Notes: generated by a model from the sequence alone, not told the origin. 64,000 nt of DNA from JAPPLB01 sp965218555 (GCA_965218555.1 OZ244625.1:992001-1056000), one strand, 5' to 3'; shown: positions 43,007-52,960, counted from the first letter of the stretch. Made by a program: numbers and translations.

Positions 43007-44236
43007 TTGACTGAGCCGACCGTGAAAATCACTGATGTACAGACCATCCTGCTGACAGGACCGTGCACCAACGATCCTTTCTTGAGCGAGAGCCGCAAGC
43101 TCCGCAGCGCCGCGTTCGTCGAGATTCATACCGATACGGAGTTGGTCGGCATCGGCGAAACCTACGTGGGCTATTTTTTCCCTGAAGTGGTCCCGGAGAT
43201 CGTCGAATTCTTCAAACCGATTCTCGTCGGCCAAGGTGTTGACAACATAGCGGAACTGTGGGGACGGATGTACCACTGCGGCAACTTCTGGTGTCGGGTG
43301 GGTCTGGGCCTCGCCGTCATCAACGGCATCGAGGCGGCGCTTTGGGACCTCAAGGGCAAGATGACCCGGTTGCCGGTCTACGAGCTGTTGGGTGGACGGC
43401 AGCACGACAAGATCCTCTGCTATGCGACCGGTGGTCCCAGCAACTACCCCAAGGACCGCCTGGGCGCGAAGATCGACCACTACCAGTCGCTGGGTTTTCG
43501 GGCTCTCAAGATAGCTACCGGCAAGTATTCGCCGGACAGTGGAACCTACATCCCGGAGGGCGCCACCGAGGCGGCGGACTTCGAGGCGGACAAGCTGGAG
43601 TTCATTCGCTCGCATGCGGGCGGCGAAGTCACCGTCATGCTTGACGGACACATGGGCAACAGCGCGGGTAAGACCTGGGACCTCGGGATCGCTCAGGCTG
43701 TCGCGAAAGCGGTGGAGCCCTACGATCTGTTTTTCTTCGAAGAGCCGCTACACTACACCGACCCCTGGAGCTACAGCGAACTGTGCCGCGGCACCCACGT
43801 GCCGATCGCCGGGGGCGAATGCCTGACCGGTACTTATGAGTGGCGCGTCTTCGTCGAGCGCGATTGCTTCGATATCGGTCAGCCGGACGGGGCATTCACC
43901 GGAGGTCTCGGTGATTTCATGAAAGTGGCTGCGATGCTCGACAGTCGGGGCCGCGGGATCGCGACGCACAGTTGGGGCGCCGGGGGAGCATTCATGCAGA
44001 ATATTCATTGCGGCTTTGCCGCGCCCAACACACGCATCCTCGAGATCGCACCCGACTACGCCGACCTGCACAGTGACGTCATCGGCGATTCTTTTCAGAT
44101 GAAGGACGGCTACGCGCTACCGCCTGACAAACCGGGGCTGGGCATCGTGTTAACCGACGAGATCAAGAACCGGTACTCCTTCGTGCGCGGCAGTGGGGAG
44201 TTCAACGATGTTCCGGGCAAGATCCTGACCGAGTGA
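43007..44236 (+). CDS. Mandelate racemase/muconate lactonizing enzyme family protein
   Basis: This enolase-superfamily protein (409 residues) has a capping domain (1-125) and a modified TIM barrel. Metal ligands are D213 (LDGHMG), E245 (FEEPLH) and E271 (GGECLTG); the general base His is likely H321 in ATHSWGAGG, and K168 in RALKIATG corresponds to the KxK lysine. The pattern points to a sugar-acid dehydratase or racemase, with specificity unknown. The TTG start is chosen for length; GTG at 43022 is possible. The D-2-hydroxyacid dehydrogenase gene follows 35 bp downstream, suggesting consecutive steps on a hydroxy acid. Confidence 0.87.
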   Translation: MTEPTVKITDVQTILLTGPCTNDPFLSESRKLRSAAFVEIHTDTELVGIGETYVGYFFPEVVPEIVEFFKPILVGQGVDNIAELWGRMYHCGNFWCRVGLGLAVINGIEAALWDLKGKMTRLPVYELLGGRQHDKILCYATGGPSNYPKDRLGAKIDHYQSLGFRALKIATGKYSPDSGTYIPEGATEAADFEADKLEFIRSHAGGEVTVMLDGHMGNSAGKTWDLGIAQAVAKAVEPYDLFFFEEPLHYTDPWSYSELCRGTHVPIAGGECLTGTYEWRVFVERDCFDIGQPDGAFTGGLGDFMKVAAMLDSRGRGIATHSWGAGGAFMQNIHCGFAAPNTRILEIAPDYADLHSDVIGDSFQMKDGYALPPDKPGLGIVLTDEIKNRYSFVRGSGEFNDVPGKILTE

Positions 44237-44271
44237 TTCAGGGCGGCTCCCGTGCGCCTGGAGGAGCGTCC

Positions 44272-45282
44272 ATGATCCACATCCTGGTCGACATCCCCGT
44301 TGATGAAGCGGCGCTGGCCAAGCTGCGGGACATTCCCAACGTGCATCTGGAACTCGTCGAGCCTGAGGAGCGTGTCCGCCCCTTGCCGCCTGACTTGCTT
44401 CGGCCGATCGAGATCCTGGCGTGCACGTTTCCGCCGGAGAACTTCTCCGAGATGACCAGCCTCGAGTGGATCCAGATCACGTCGGCGGGCTGCAACCAAT
44501 TGTACGGCCTGGGTCTGAGCAAGAAAGGCATCCGCGCCAGCAACGGTCGGGGCTGCTTCGATATTCCCATTGCGGAGTGGAACATCGCGATGATGGTCAA
44601 CCTAGCTCGAGACCTGAGGCAGATGATTCGCAATCAGGACGCCGGCATGTGGGACCAGTCGGCTCGCTTCCAACGCGAGATCCGCGGCCTGACCGTGGGT
44701 ATTTGGGGTTACGGCGGCATTGGCCGCGAGACGGCGCGTCTGGCGAAGACCATGGGGATGAGGGTTCACGTCCTCTCCCGCCGAGGAATCGGTCGCATGG
44801 GAGATGTCTACTGCGTGCCCGGATCGGGTGACCCGGAAGGGGTGCTGCCGCACCGGGTTTACCTCCAAGAGGAGATAAGCGAGTTCCTCTCGGACCTCGA
44901 TTTTCTGGTGCTTACGATGCCTCTCACTCAAAGCACGGAAGGCATCGTCGGCGAACAAGAGCTGCGAACATTGCCGCCAACGGCCTTTGTGCTCAATCCT
45001 GCAAGGGGACCGCTCATTCGCCAGTCGGCTCTGCTGCAAGCGCTGCGGGAAGGCTGGATCGCGGGTGCGGCGCTCGACACCCACTACGAATATCCAATGC
45101 CCTCCGACCATCCGCTTTGGCAAATGCCGAACGTGATCATGACGCCGCACATATCGGGGTCGAGCCTCAGCCCGTTCTTTGTTCGCCGAATCTGCGATAT
45201 CTTTCTCGAAAACCTGGACCGCTATTCGTCAGGAAAGACACTGCTGAACGAGCTGACTCCCGTGCAGATGGAAGGTCGATAG
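44272..45282 (+). CDS. D-2-hydroxyacid dehydrogenase family protein
   Basis: The 336-residue protein has the dinucleotide-binding motif GIWGYGGIGRETARL (GxGGIG at 146-151), catalytic Arg245 in LNPARGPLI, and the catalytic-pair His293 in MTPHISG. The family reduces 2-oxo acids to D-2-hydroxy acids with NAD(P)H. GGAGGAG lies five bases before the ATG. It is co-transcribed with the enolase-family enzyme, which would form a 2-keto acid by dehydration, so the pair may interconvert sugar-acid derivatives. A remnant of a related gene lies at 22325-22576. Confidence 0.9.
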   Translation: MIHILVDIPVDEAALAKLRDIPNVHLELVEPEERVRPLPPDLLRPIEILACTFPPENFSEMTSLEWIQITSAGCNQLYGLGLSKKGIRASNGRGCFDIPIAEWNIAMMVNLARDLRQMIRNQDAGMWDQSARFQREIRGLTVGIWGYGGIGRETARLAKTMGMRVHVLSRRGIGRMGDVYCVPGSGDPEGVLPHRVYLQEEISEFLSDLDFLVLTMPLTQSTEGIVGEQELRTLPPTAFVLNPARGPLIRQSALLQALREGWIAGAALDTHYEYPMPSDHPLWQMPNVIMTPHISGSSLSPFFVRRICDIFLENLDRYSSGKTLLNELTPVQMEGR

Positions 45283-45628
45283 TGGTGCCGCCGAGGTGTC
45301 GGCAGGGGTTGTTCCTTCGATGGTGATTCTCCACCAGCAGCCCGCAAACCCGTTCTGTTTCGATGCTCGGCACAGGGCCGGAACAGCACCAACCTTTCCT
45401 TCATTCCATCTCTGAATCTCAGGCCGATCGGTTCGAAGAAAACCGGCGGAAACGGTCATGTGGCCTGGACAACGGGTCTCTGCGGGAATTGTGCTCGGAG
45501 GACCCGGCATGCCGCACTCAGCGCGACATGGATCCGAAATCGCTACAATGGCGGCCATTGGCCCAAGGAATCTGACGCGAATCAGGTTCCGGAAGGGTTT
45601 CTGTGCACGCTTCCCCAGGTAGGTCTCT
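45283..45628. promoter_or_regulatory. Gap upstream of the dipeptidase with a -10-like TACAAT
   Basis: No gene is evident in these 346 bp. CGCTACAATGG near 45543 is a good -10 match about 80 bp before the dipeptidase ATG; the corresponding -35 is weak. No ribosome-binding site better than CCAGG lies near the start codon. Confidence 0.4.
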
Positions 45629-46912
45629 ATGCGCCAACTTCGACGAACCATCAGCACCACCGTTGCCATGCTTCTCGGCTGTTACGTTCTACCGACGTGT
45701 TTATCGGCTCAGTCCGTCGACGCAGCCAAACTGCACGACGAAGCCATCGTAGTGGACGGCCACGTTCACATCATCACGCCGGTCTTCCACCAAGGCATCG
45801 ACCCGTGGAAGGTCCAGGAAACCGGCCTCTTCGACTACGCTCGCGCCAAGCAAGGCGGCCTTGATGTCGTGGTGCACAACGTCTACATCGAGGACCCCTA
45901 TAACAACTACAACTACGCGGTGAAGCAGGCCTGCCGTTTGATCGAGGTGTTCTATCGCGTGCTCGACGCCAACTCCGACAAGATGGAGCTGGCCCTCACT
46001 TCCGCCGACGTGCGCCGCATCGTCGCGAAGGGCAAGATGGCCGCGATCCTGGCGCTCGAAGGCGGCTTCGACACCGAGGGCGATCTCGAAGTCTTGCGGC
46101 TGTTCCACCGGCTTGGCGTCCGCATGATTCAACCCATCAGCCACAACACGACCAACGCCTTTATGGACGCGGGTCTGGGGATCACAAAATGGGGAGGGCT
46201 CACCGAACAGGGTCGCCGGGTCATCTCCGAGATGAACCGTCTCGGGATCTTGATCGACCTGTCGCACGCCACCGACGAGGCCAAGCTCCAGATCATCGAG
46301 GCGAGCCGCGCGCCCGTCGTCGGCAGTCACCACGGGCTCCGCCGCTTCGTGGAGCATAAGCGAAACCTTTCCGACGAAGTGCTCAAAGCCATGGCGGCCA
46401 AGGGCGGACTCATGGGCATGCACTCGAGTTCGGGGTACATCGGAGTGAAGCTCGCCGAATGGCGGAAGGCCCGGTCCACCGCTACCGCAGGGAGATCGTC
46501 TGCGCCGCGGCTACGCCACCTCATCGAGGGATTCGAGTTCCATCGCCCTGCTTACAAAGACTTCGGAGCCTACATCGCCAAACTCGACGCCAAGATGCAC
46601 GACCGATGGAACAGCGGCGGCTACGGCACCCCTTGGCGGGAAGCACACCGCAAGGCGATCGAGGCCGGTCGGCCGTTGCCGACGGTAGACGACTGGGCAG
46701 ACTTGGTCGACTACGTCGTCGAGAACGTGGGAGACAGTCATGTCGGGATCGGTCTCGATCTCATGAGCGGGCCCAATATAGTCGACTTTGACGCCACCGG
46801 ATACGGCCGCCTCAGCGAAGCTCTCCTTAACAAGGGCTACAGTGAGCAACGCATGAAGAAGATCCTGGGCGAGAATTGGCTGCGGCTGTTCGACCAGGCC
46901 AAGGCGCCCTGA
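45629..46912 (+). CDS. Exported membrane-dipeptidase family (peptidase M19) protein
   Basis: A signal peptide (TVAMLLGCYVLPTCLSAQ) precedes a renal-dipeptidase-like TIM barrel. Metal ligands are visible as H45 and H47 (VDGHVHI), E144 (LALEGGF), H213 (LIDLSHATDE) and H234/H235 (VGSHHGLR), with a final Asp in VGIGLDLMSG. M19 enzymes cleave dipeptides and some D-amino-acid or N-acyl substrates. The 427 residues fit the family. It faces the HEPN/MNT genes convergently, with only 55 bp between, and here no repeat copy is present. Confidence 0.88.
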   Translation: MRQLRRTISTTVAMLLGCYVLPTCLSAQSVDAAKLHDEAIVVDGHVHIITPVFHQGIDPWKVQETGLFDYARAKQGGLDVVVHNVYIEDPYNNYNYAVKQACRLIEVFYRVLDANSDKMELALTSADVRRIVAKGKMAAILALEGGFDTEGDLEVLRLFHRLGVRMIQPISHNTTNAFMDAGLGITKWGGLTEQGRRVISEMNRLGILIDLSHATDEAKLQIIEASRAPVVGSHHGLRRFVEHKRNLSDEVLKAMAAKGGLMGMHSSSGYIGVKLAEWRKARSTATAGRSSAPRLRHLIEGFEFHRPAYKDFGAYIAKLDAKMHDRWNSGGYGTPWREAHRKAIEAGRPLPTVDDWADLVDYVVENVGDSHVGIGLDLMSGPNIVDFDATGYGRLSEALLNKGYSEQRMKKILGENWLRLFDQAKAP

Positions 46913-46967
46913 GAACTCTGGAGCAGATCGAGCTGGGGAAGTGGCGCAGGTCCCCAGACCTACTGTG

Positions 46968-47373
46968 TCATTCTTCGGGCTCGTCGAGATAACGAGCCCC
47001 AAGCGCAAAAATCTCGGCCGCAGCCCGGACCGCGTTGTCAGCCTCTGTCTGGTCGGGATCAGCGGTCTCACTCGGGTAGCGAACTTGTACAGCATACTCA
47101 GAAAGCTGTGCGCACACCTCGCGAAATTGACTCAGCTCGGGTACCAGACTTGCTGACTTCTCGAGGAGCGGCATCAATATCGTGGGCGCGCTCGTATCGT
47201 ACGCCCGCAGCCGTGAGGATTGCTTTCAGGGTCTTTTCCGCCGTCTGTTGTGCGTGGAAGCACGGTGTGTCGGTAGGGCCGTCCTCAGCATCGAGTACAC
47301 GCCGTGCTGTGAAGAGGTCATGACGGGCCTTCTCCAGCCACTGCGACGCAAGCTCTTTATCCAGCTCGCTCAT
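46968..47373 (-). pseudogene. HEPN-domain protein with a frameshift
   Basis: From ATG 47373 the frame reads LASQWLEKARHDLFTARRVL and HAQQTAEKTLKAILTAAGVR, then YERAHDI, which carries the HEPN Rx4H-like RNase motif. At about 47178 an extra base shifts the frame; in the next frame LMPLLEKSASLVPELSQFRE and on to ALGARYLDEPEE complete the domain. Left as it is, the product stops 25 residues later. HEPN proteins act as RNase toxins with a nucleotidyltransferase partner, which is the overlapping gene upstream. Confidence 0.72.
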
Positions 47374-47731
47374 ACACGACCATTCCCCGATTGAAAACCT
47401 CCGTCACGATATGGTTTGTTGTGCCCCGCCACTTCCCGACTTCGGTTGGGGTATACACCAGAATGTCCATGGGACAAGGGTACGGAGAAAACAGCAGGCG
47501 AATCGGGGCGGCCCGCTTGTGTCGCGGCAGGGTGGAATCCATGACCACGAGCAGATCGAGATCGCTGCCTTGATGGGTCCTCCCCGTGGCCGCGGAACCG
47601 AACAGAATAATCCTTTCAGGATCACAGTGCTGCACGATCACGCTCACGACACTACCGATAACATCAGGCGCGATCGCCGCCTCTTGATTTCGTGTTGCTG
47701 TCGCTTGAGCTTTCTCGGGTGAAGGATGCAT
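47357..47731 (-). CDS. MNT-type nucleotidyltransferase-domain protein
   Basis: The protein (124 residues from ATG 47731) has the minimal nucleotidyltransferase signature: GSAATG (45-50) and the metal-binding pair D57 and D59 in GSDLDLLVV. MNT proteins are antitoxins of HEPN toxins and can inactivate them by AMP transfer. It overlaps the HEPN start by 17 bp. Upstream in-frame residues to 47824 are Arg-rich and not part of the domain, so the shorter start is preferred although its ribosome site is weak. Confidence 0.82.
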   Translation of the reverse strand: MHPSPEKAQATATRNQEAAIAPDVIGSVVSVIVQHCDPERIILFGSAATGRTHQGSDLDLLVVMDSTLPRHKRAAPIRLLFSPYPCPMDILVYTPTEVGKWRGTTNHIVTEVFNRGMVVYERAG

Positions 47732-48116
47732 TGCGCTCGGCCCCCTCTCTCTCCACAGAGTGATTTCAGCGGCAGGCCGAACCCGAACGTCTTGTCCGGT
47801 CCGATATTCCTTTCCGATACGCATCGACGAAGCTTCCCCGGTCTGTAACCAGCAGGACCGTCGGTGACACGCCCACTGAGGTATTCAAGCTAAGCGGGTG
47901 CAGCTTGCTCGGCGGTGGCTTCGGTGAAAGTGGCCATGTCACCCTATTGCAGCTCCCGCCGTTGCCGCAATCCAAGATATTGATAAATTCAACGCTCATG
48001 CTTGTTTCCGAAATGAGTCTGTCTCCATTGTCCCACGCCCCTTGAGACAAGACCACAGCGGACCGGAGGGAGGCTCCTGGCGCACCCTGGACAGCGGTCA
48101 TCATTTAGGCTTGTAA
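47732..48116. other. Gap between MNT and MBL-fold genes
   Basis: No gene can be supported. A minus-strand frame (48104-47766) contains MSVEFINILDCGNGGSC but no recognisable domain. The region must hold promoters for the divergent MNT and MBL genes; no clear elements are seen. Confidence 0.35.
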
Positions 48117-48194
48117 GAGCAGCCATACACGGAGGCTATCGTAAAGTTCCTCAGGTACCTCCTCGGCGGCATCGCTGCGCTGCTGCTCAGCGTT

Positions 48195-48920
48195 TTGCTC
48201 CTGCTGTGGCTCGTCATTCAGGGCATCGAGCCGCTCGAAGACGGCGCTGAGCTCGCTAACGGAAATGTCATCATCACGGTGCATGACTGCAACTGGCCCA
48301 TCCGGTGCGCCGCCTATCTCTTCCGGCTTCGGGATGGTGGGTTCGGTCTTATCGATGCCGGGTTGGATCCCGAAGCCAAGGCGATTCGAGCCGTGCTGGC
48401 GAGGATGGGCAAGAGCGGCGACGACATCCGAGCCATCGTGTTCACGCACGCTCATGGCGATCATGCCGGGGGCGCCCGAGCGTTTCCCCATGCGGAGATC
48501 CATCTGCTGGAACGGGTGAATCTGACCCCGGACGGCGCCGGAAAGCACTTATCCCCAGAAGGGCCGGACACCGTTCACGGGATCGCCGTTACACGCCGAC
48601 TGTCCGACGGAGAGCGATTGGACTTGAACGGTACAACCGTCGAAGTCTTCGCATTGCCCGGACACACTGCGGACAGCGCCGCTTTCCTGGTGCACGGCGT
48701 CCTCTTCTTGGGTGACAGCGCGGCCGCAAGTTCCGCCGGAACCATCACGTCGGCGCCCCCGATCTATTCAGTCGACCGCGAGCGGAACCAGCGAGAGTTG
48801 CGTGTGCTGGCTGACCGTCTCCGGAGCCGCCGGAACGAGATTCACCACATGGCGTTCGGGCATCAGGGACCACTCGCCGGAATCGAGCCTCTACTGGAGT
48901 GGGCGGCCCTGGAAGAGTAA
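48195..48920 (+). CDS. MBL-fold metallo-hydrolase with N-terminal membrane segment
   Basis: The metallo-beta-lactamase fold is shown by THAHGDHAGGA (HxHxDH), LPGHTADSAAF, FLGDSAA and the final His in AFGHQGPL. The reaction is unknown. TTG at 48195 is the first legal start, but the open frame continues upstream and encodes KFLRYLLGGIAALLLSVLLL, a good membrane anchor preceded by GGAGG at 48131-48135. The codon at the proper distance is GTA (48141), not GTG, so the native start may have mutated or the gene may use an unusual start. Confidence 0.82.
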   Translation: MLLLWLVIQGIEPLEDGAELANGNVIITVHDCNWPIRCAAYLFRLRDGGFGLIDAGLDPEAKAIRAVLARMGKSGDDIRAIVFTHAHGDHAGGARAFPHAEIHLLERVNLTPDGAGKHLSPEGPDTVHGIAVTRRLSDGERLDLNGTTVEVFALPGHTADSAAFLVHGVLFLGDSAAASSAGTITSAPPIYSVDRERNQRELRVLADRLRSRRNEIHHMAFGHQGPLAGIEPLLEWAALEE

Positions 48921-48971
48921 GAACACGAGCGGAAGTTTTCTGCGATCATCTTTTGCAATGAGTCCAATACC

Positions 48972-49949
48972 ATGCGCTTAGCTCTACTGTTCGCACTCGC
49001 CTCCCTATCGCTCGTCGCTCAAGACACGCTGCTCCTCGTATCGCAAAAGGCCGCGAGCACCGTTGGGTTCTATACCTGGGAGGGACAGCACCTCGACGCC
49101 GTCCAAGTCGGCAGGCATCCCCACGAGATGGTGCTCTCCCGCAACGGACGCTACGCCTACACCACCGACAACGGCACCATGGCGATCGAGGTCGCCGGCG
49201 AGGGCGGCAACACGGTCTCGATCGTTGACCTCAAAGAACGCAAGCGTATCGCGCAGGTTTCACTCGGCAAGTATCACCGGCCGCACGGGATCGATGTGAA
49301 TCCGGTGACCGGAGATCTTCTCATTTCGTCCGAGAATCCCGATCAATTGATCGTTGTCGATGTGAAGGAGAAGAGGGTCACGCGCACTTTCGAGACCAGG
49401 GGGCGTACTTCACACATCGTCACTTGCGATGCCAATGGGGAATGGGGCTATGTCAGCAACGCGCGTTCGTCGAACGTGGCGGCGATCCATCTCAGGACGG
49501 GCGAAACGATCCTGATCCCCGCCGGCGATCGGCCCGAGGGCAGTGTCCTGTCAAGCGATGGCAAGACGCTCTATGTGTCGAACCGCGAATCCAATGAGAT
49601 CACCGCGATCGATACGGCGAAGAAAAAAATGGTATTCCGCATCGAGACCTGCCGCGAGCCCGCGCGGGTCGGTTTGTCTTCGGATGACAAGACACTCATC
49701 TACTCCTGCATCTCGGATCAGCAAGTCGGTTTCGCCGATGTCGCTTCCCGCCAGCAGGTTGCGCTCGTCGATCTCGAAGGCTCTCCGGTCTCACTGACCA
49801 CGTCGCCGGATGGCAAGTACGCCTTCGCGGGCGCGCAAGACCAGGACACCGTCTACGTAATTTCGATTGCAGAACGAAGGATCACCCGGAAGTTCAAGAC
49901 GACGCCGGGCGCCGGCCCCGATCCGATCCGGCCTGTCCGCCGATGGTGA
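48972..49949 (+). CDS. Secreted YncE/YVTN-family beta-propeller protein
   Basis: A short signal peptide (LALLFALASLSLVAQ) precedes seven-bladed propeller repeats with the family pattern, for example HPHEMVLSRNGRYAYTTDNG, RPEGSVLSSDGKTLYVSNRE and SPVSLTTSPDGKYAFAGAQD. YncE-type proteins are periplasmic, often binding DNA or partners rather than catalysing; the role here is unknown. The last codons overlap the ATG of the next gene (ATGGTGA), so it is translationally coupled to the large cytochrome protein. Confidence 0.87.
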   Translation: MRLALLFALASLSLVAQDTLLLVSQKAASTVGFYTWEGQHLDAVQVGRHPHEMVLSRNGRYAYTTDNGTMAIEVAGEGGNTVSIVDLKERKRIAQVSLGKYHRPHGIDVNPVTGDLLISSENPDQLIVVDVKEKRVTRTFETRGRTSHIVTCDANGEWGYVSNARSSNVAAIHLRTGETILIPAGDRPEGSVLSSDGKTLYVSNRESNEITAIDTAKKKMVFRIETCREPARVGLSSDDKTLIYSCISDQQVGFADVASRQQVALVDLEGSPVSLTTSPDGKYAFAGAQDQDTVYVISIAERRITRKFKTTPGAGPDPIRPVRRW

Positions 49950-52900
49950 GAGCCCGCCGCCGGCGTGGCGCGGCAGGCGTCCGCTTCGCGTCGTCACTGC
50001 TGGCGGCCTTGTTGACTTGGGGCTGCGCCAACCAAAAACCGCCGTATAGCCCCGAAGAAGCACTCGGCGAGTTCCGAATCGAAGACGGCTTCCGAGTCGA
50101 GGTGTTCGCATCCGAGCCCGATGTCGCCGACCCCGTTGCCATCGAGTTCGATGAATCGGGCCGCATCTTCGTGGTCGAGAATGCCGGCTATCCGCTCAAC
50201 GTCGAAGGACGGACCGGAAGAATCAAGCTCCTCACGGACACTGACGGTGACGGACGGCCCGACCGCGCGACGCTCTTCGCAGACGGCCTTACGATGCCCA
50301 CCGGCGTCATGGCATGGCAGGGAGGCATCCTGGTCACAGATGCTCCCCACGTGCTTTTCCTGGAGGATACGGACGACGACGGCCGTGCCGATGCCCAGCG
50401 CGTGGTGCTCGCCGGATTCCCGTTCAACAACCCGCAGCACACGGTGAGCAGCCCCTACTACGGGCTCGACAATTGGATCTATCTTTCGCACGAGGGCTTC
50501 AGCCGCTCGGCGGTGTTCGGCGACAAGTTCGGCGACCCGGGAAGCGAAATCCACTTTCCCGACACACCTGATTCACCGCGCCTCCCGATCGAACGCCGCA
50601 GCATCCGCTTCCGCCCGGATACGCGTGAGATCGAGTACCTCGCAAACCCGTCGCAGTTCGGCCAAACCTTTGACCTCTGGGGGCGGCTGTTCGTCCATAA
50701 CAACTCGCGTCACCTACGACACGAGGTGCTCGCGCCACGCTATCTCGAGCGGAACCCGCAGCTTCGTCTTGCGCGCCTGTTCGAAGACATGTCCGACCAC
50801 GGCTCACCCGCTCCCGTATTCCCGATCACGGTCAATCCGCGCTTCGAACTGTTATCGGACGCCGGCCAGATGACGTCGGCCTGCGGCCTCACGGTGTATC
50901 TTGGCGGCGCGTTTCCCGCAGAGTTCGAAAGCGGATCGTTCGTGGCGGAACCCGTCCACAACCTCGTTCACCGCGACATTTGGGAGCCGAACGGAGCCAC
51001 CTTCAAGGCTCGCCGCGCCCTTGCCGGCCGTGAGTTCCTGACGTCAACCGACCGCTGGTTCCGCCCGGTGAATCTGTACGTCGGACCGGATGGCGCACTG
51101 TACCTGCTCGACTACTATCGAGAAGTCATTGAGCATCCGGAATGGACCGCCGCGGAAACCTATGAATCACCTCAGCTCTATGACGGCAACGATCGCGGCC
51201 GGATCTATCGCATCGTTCCCGAAGCCGGGCTGCCGTTCGCCACGGGGCTCAGCCTTCGCGATGCCTCGGACACAGAACTCGTAGAGAAGCTGTCGGACGC
51301 GAACATCTGGTGGCGGCGAACAGCGCAAAGGTTGCTGGTCGAGCGGCGGAGCGGCGGATCAGTCGTTCTGCTGCGGGCCGTGGTCGAGGAACGGCCTTCG
51401 GCGGCGGCACGCCTGCATGCCCTGTGGACTCTCGACGGCATGGGACGCCTCGATGACGCCTTGATCTCGTTGGCGCTCGATGACGACGAGCCGGGCGTAC
51501 GCGAGAACGCCATTCTGCTGGCCGAGCCGCGGCTTCGCAAGTCGCCCACTCTCAGCGCCCGGATTGTTCCTTTGGCCCGCGACCCCGACCCCCGTGTCCG
51601 CTTTCAGTTGCTGGCGACTCTCGGGGAGATTGACTCCGGCGTGACCCGCCGCATCGCCGAGGAAGCCTTTTTTACCGATATCCACGATCCCTGGATGCGC
51701 GCCGCCGCGCTCACGCACACTTCCACGCGCCCCGCCGAATTCCTGAGAAACGCTCTTCGACAACCGGAATTGACAAATCAAGAGAGCACGGAACGCCGAG
51801 AGATCCTCGAGCAACTTGCCGCCCTGGTGGGAGCCGCGGGCAGCGAATCGGAGGTCAACGATACGGTCGGACAGATGGCTCGAGCCCGTTCTGGCCGACT
51901 CTGGTGGCACACCGCCGTTCTCAATGGCATGGCAGCCGGCCTCTCATCGAGAAGCGGCGCCTTATCAATGTCATCAACGACTTCGCTGAAAACATTAATC
52001 GACCTCGCTGTACGGCCCGCAAAAGACCTCCGCAGCCCGGCGGTCCGTATCCTCGAGCAGCTCGAAACGCCTCGGCTGCCGGCCCGCACACTCGCCGCCG
52101 CTCTCGGACGAGCTCAAGACCCCGGCCTCGACCCCGAACTCCGCGCCGACTCGGTCCGGCTTCTGGCGCTCGGGCCGGATCCGGATGAGCAACTGTTGCA
52201 GCGCTTTGTCGCACCTGACGAGCCGGAAGCCGTCCAAGCCGCTGCCGTTCGCGCCCTTGCCCGCACGGACGCGACCCTTGCCGCCTTCCTGCTCGCAAAA
52301 TGGCGAGAACTGCCCCCACAAGCCCGCAACGCCGCAGGCGATTTCCTGGCGCAGGACGATGAGACCCTCGCTCTGATGTTGAACAGGATTGAACAGGGTA
52401 ACGTCGAACCTTGGACGGTCCGTGGACAGCTCCGCAGGCGTTTGATCATGCATAGCGATGCGCCCCTTCGCGAACGAGCCCGTGCGCTGATCACGCAGCC
52501 CCCCGAACAAAGAAGGCAAGTGCTCGCACAATACCGCGCCGCCCTCGATCAACAGGGCGACAGCGAGGCGGGCCGGCAGGTCTTCGAACGCGCCTGCTCG
52601 AAATGTCACGCTGTCGATGGCGTCGGCAAAGAAGTCGGACCCGACCTGGCAACGGTCCGTACGCGCCCCGCCGAGTTCATCCTCAACGACATCCTCCTAC
52701 CGAACCAATCGATCGAGCCGCGGTACGAGTCATATATCGTGGAAACGAACGACGGACGAATTCTGGAGGGAGTTCTCGGCCCCCCGAGCCCTACTGTCGT
52801 GACGCTGCGCCGCGAAGGAGGAGAAGAGGACATCATCAGCCGGCCCAACATCCGGGTCATGCGGTCCGCACAGCTCTCCGCGATGCCGGAAGACCTCGAA

Positions 52901-52960
52901 AAGCAGGTTACGGTGGAGGAGATGGCCCATCTGATCCGTTTTATTCAAACGCAGCCATAG
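49943..52960 (+). CDS. PVC-type heme-binding CxxCH protein with propeller and HEAT-repeat domains
   Basis: The 1,005-residue lipoprotein-like leader (SLLAALLTWGC) is followed by a membrane-bound-dehydrogenase-type six-bladed propeller (about 40-440: FRVEVFASEPDVADPVAIEF, VGPDGALYLLDYYREVIEHP). After that come about 400 residues of HEAT-like helical repeats, and a C-terminal cytochrome c domain with CSKCH near residue 885 and a late Met-containing loop. Such proteins occur in Planctomycetes, Verrucomicrobia and Acidobacteria and probably transfer electrons from sugar or alcohol oxidation, though none is well characterised. It overlaps the YncE-like gene start-to-stop. Confidence 0.88.
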   Translation: MVRARRRRGAAGVRFASSLLAALLTWGCANQKPPYSPEEALGEFRIEDGFRVEVFASEPDVADPVAIEFDESGRIFVVENAGYPLNVEGRTGRIKLLTDTDGDGRPDRATLFADGLTMPTGVMAWQGGILVTDAPHVLFLEDTDDDGRADAQRVVLAGFPFNNPQHTVSSPYYGLDNWIYLSHEGFSRSAVFGDKFGDPGSEIHFPDTPDSPRLPIERRSIRFRPDTREIEYLANPSQFGQTFDLWGRLFVHNNSRHLRHEVLAPRYLERNPQLRLARLFEDMSDHGSPAPVFPITVNPRFELLSDAGQMTSACGLTVYLGGAFPAEFESGSFVAEPVHNLVHRDIWEPNGATFKARRALAGREFLTSTDRWFRPVNLYVGPDGALYLLDYYREVIEHPEWTAAETYESPQLYDGNDRGRIYRIVPEAGLPFATGLSLRDASDTELVEKLSDANIWWRRTAQRLLVERRSGGSVVLLRAVVEERPSAAARLHALWTLDGMGRLDDALISLALDDDEPGVRENAILLAEPRLRKSPTLSARIVPLARDPDPRVRFQLLATLGEIDSGVTRRIAEEAFFTDIHDPWMRAAALTHTSTRPAEFLRNALRQPELTNQESTERREILEQLAALVGAAGSESEVNDTVGQMARARSGRLWWHTAVLNGMAAGLSSRSGALSMSSTTSLKTLIDLAVRPAKDLRSPAVRILEQLETPRLPARTLAAALGRAQDPGLDPELRADSVRLLALGPDPDEQLLQRFVAPDEPEAVQAAAVRALARTDATLAAFLLAKWRELPPQARNAAGDFLAQDDETLALMLNRIEQGNVEPWTVRGQLRRRLIMHSDAPLRERARALITQPPEQRRQVLAQYRAALDQQGDSEAGRQVFERACSKCHAVDGVGKEVGPDLATVRTRPAEFILNDILLPNQSIEPRYESYIVETNDGRILEGVLGPPSPTVVTLRREGGEEDIISRPNIRVMRSAQLSAMPEDLEKQVTVEEMAHLIRFIQTQP

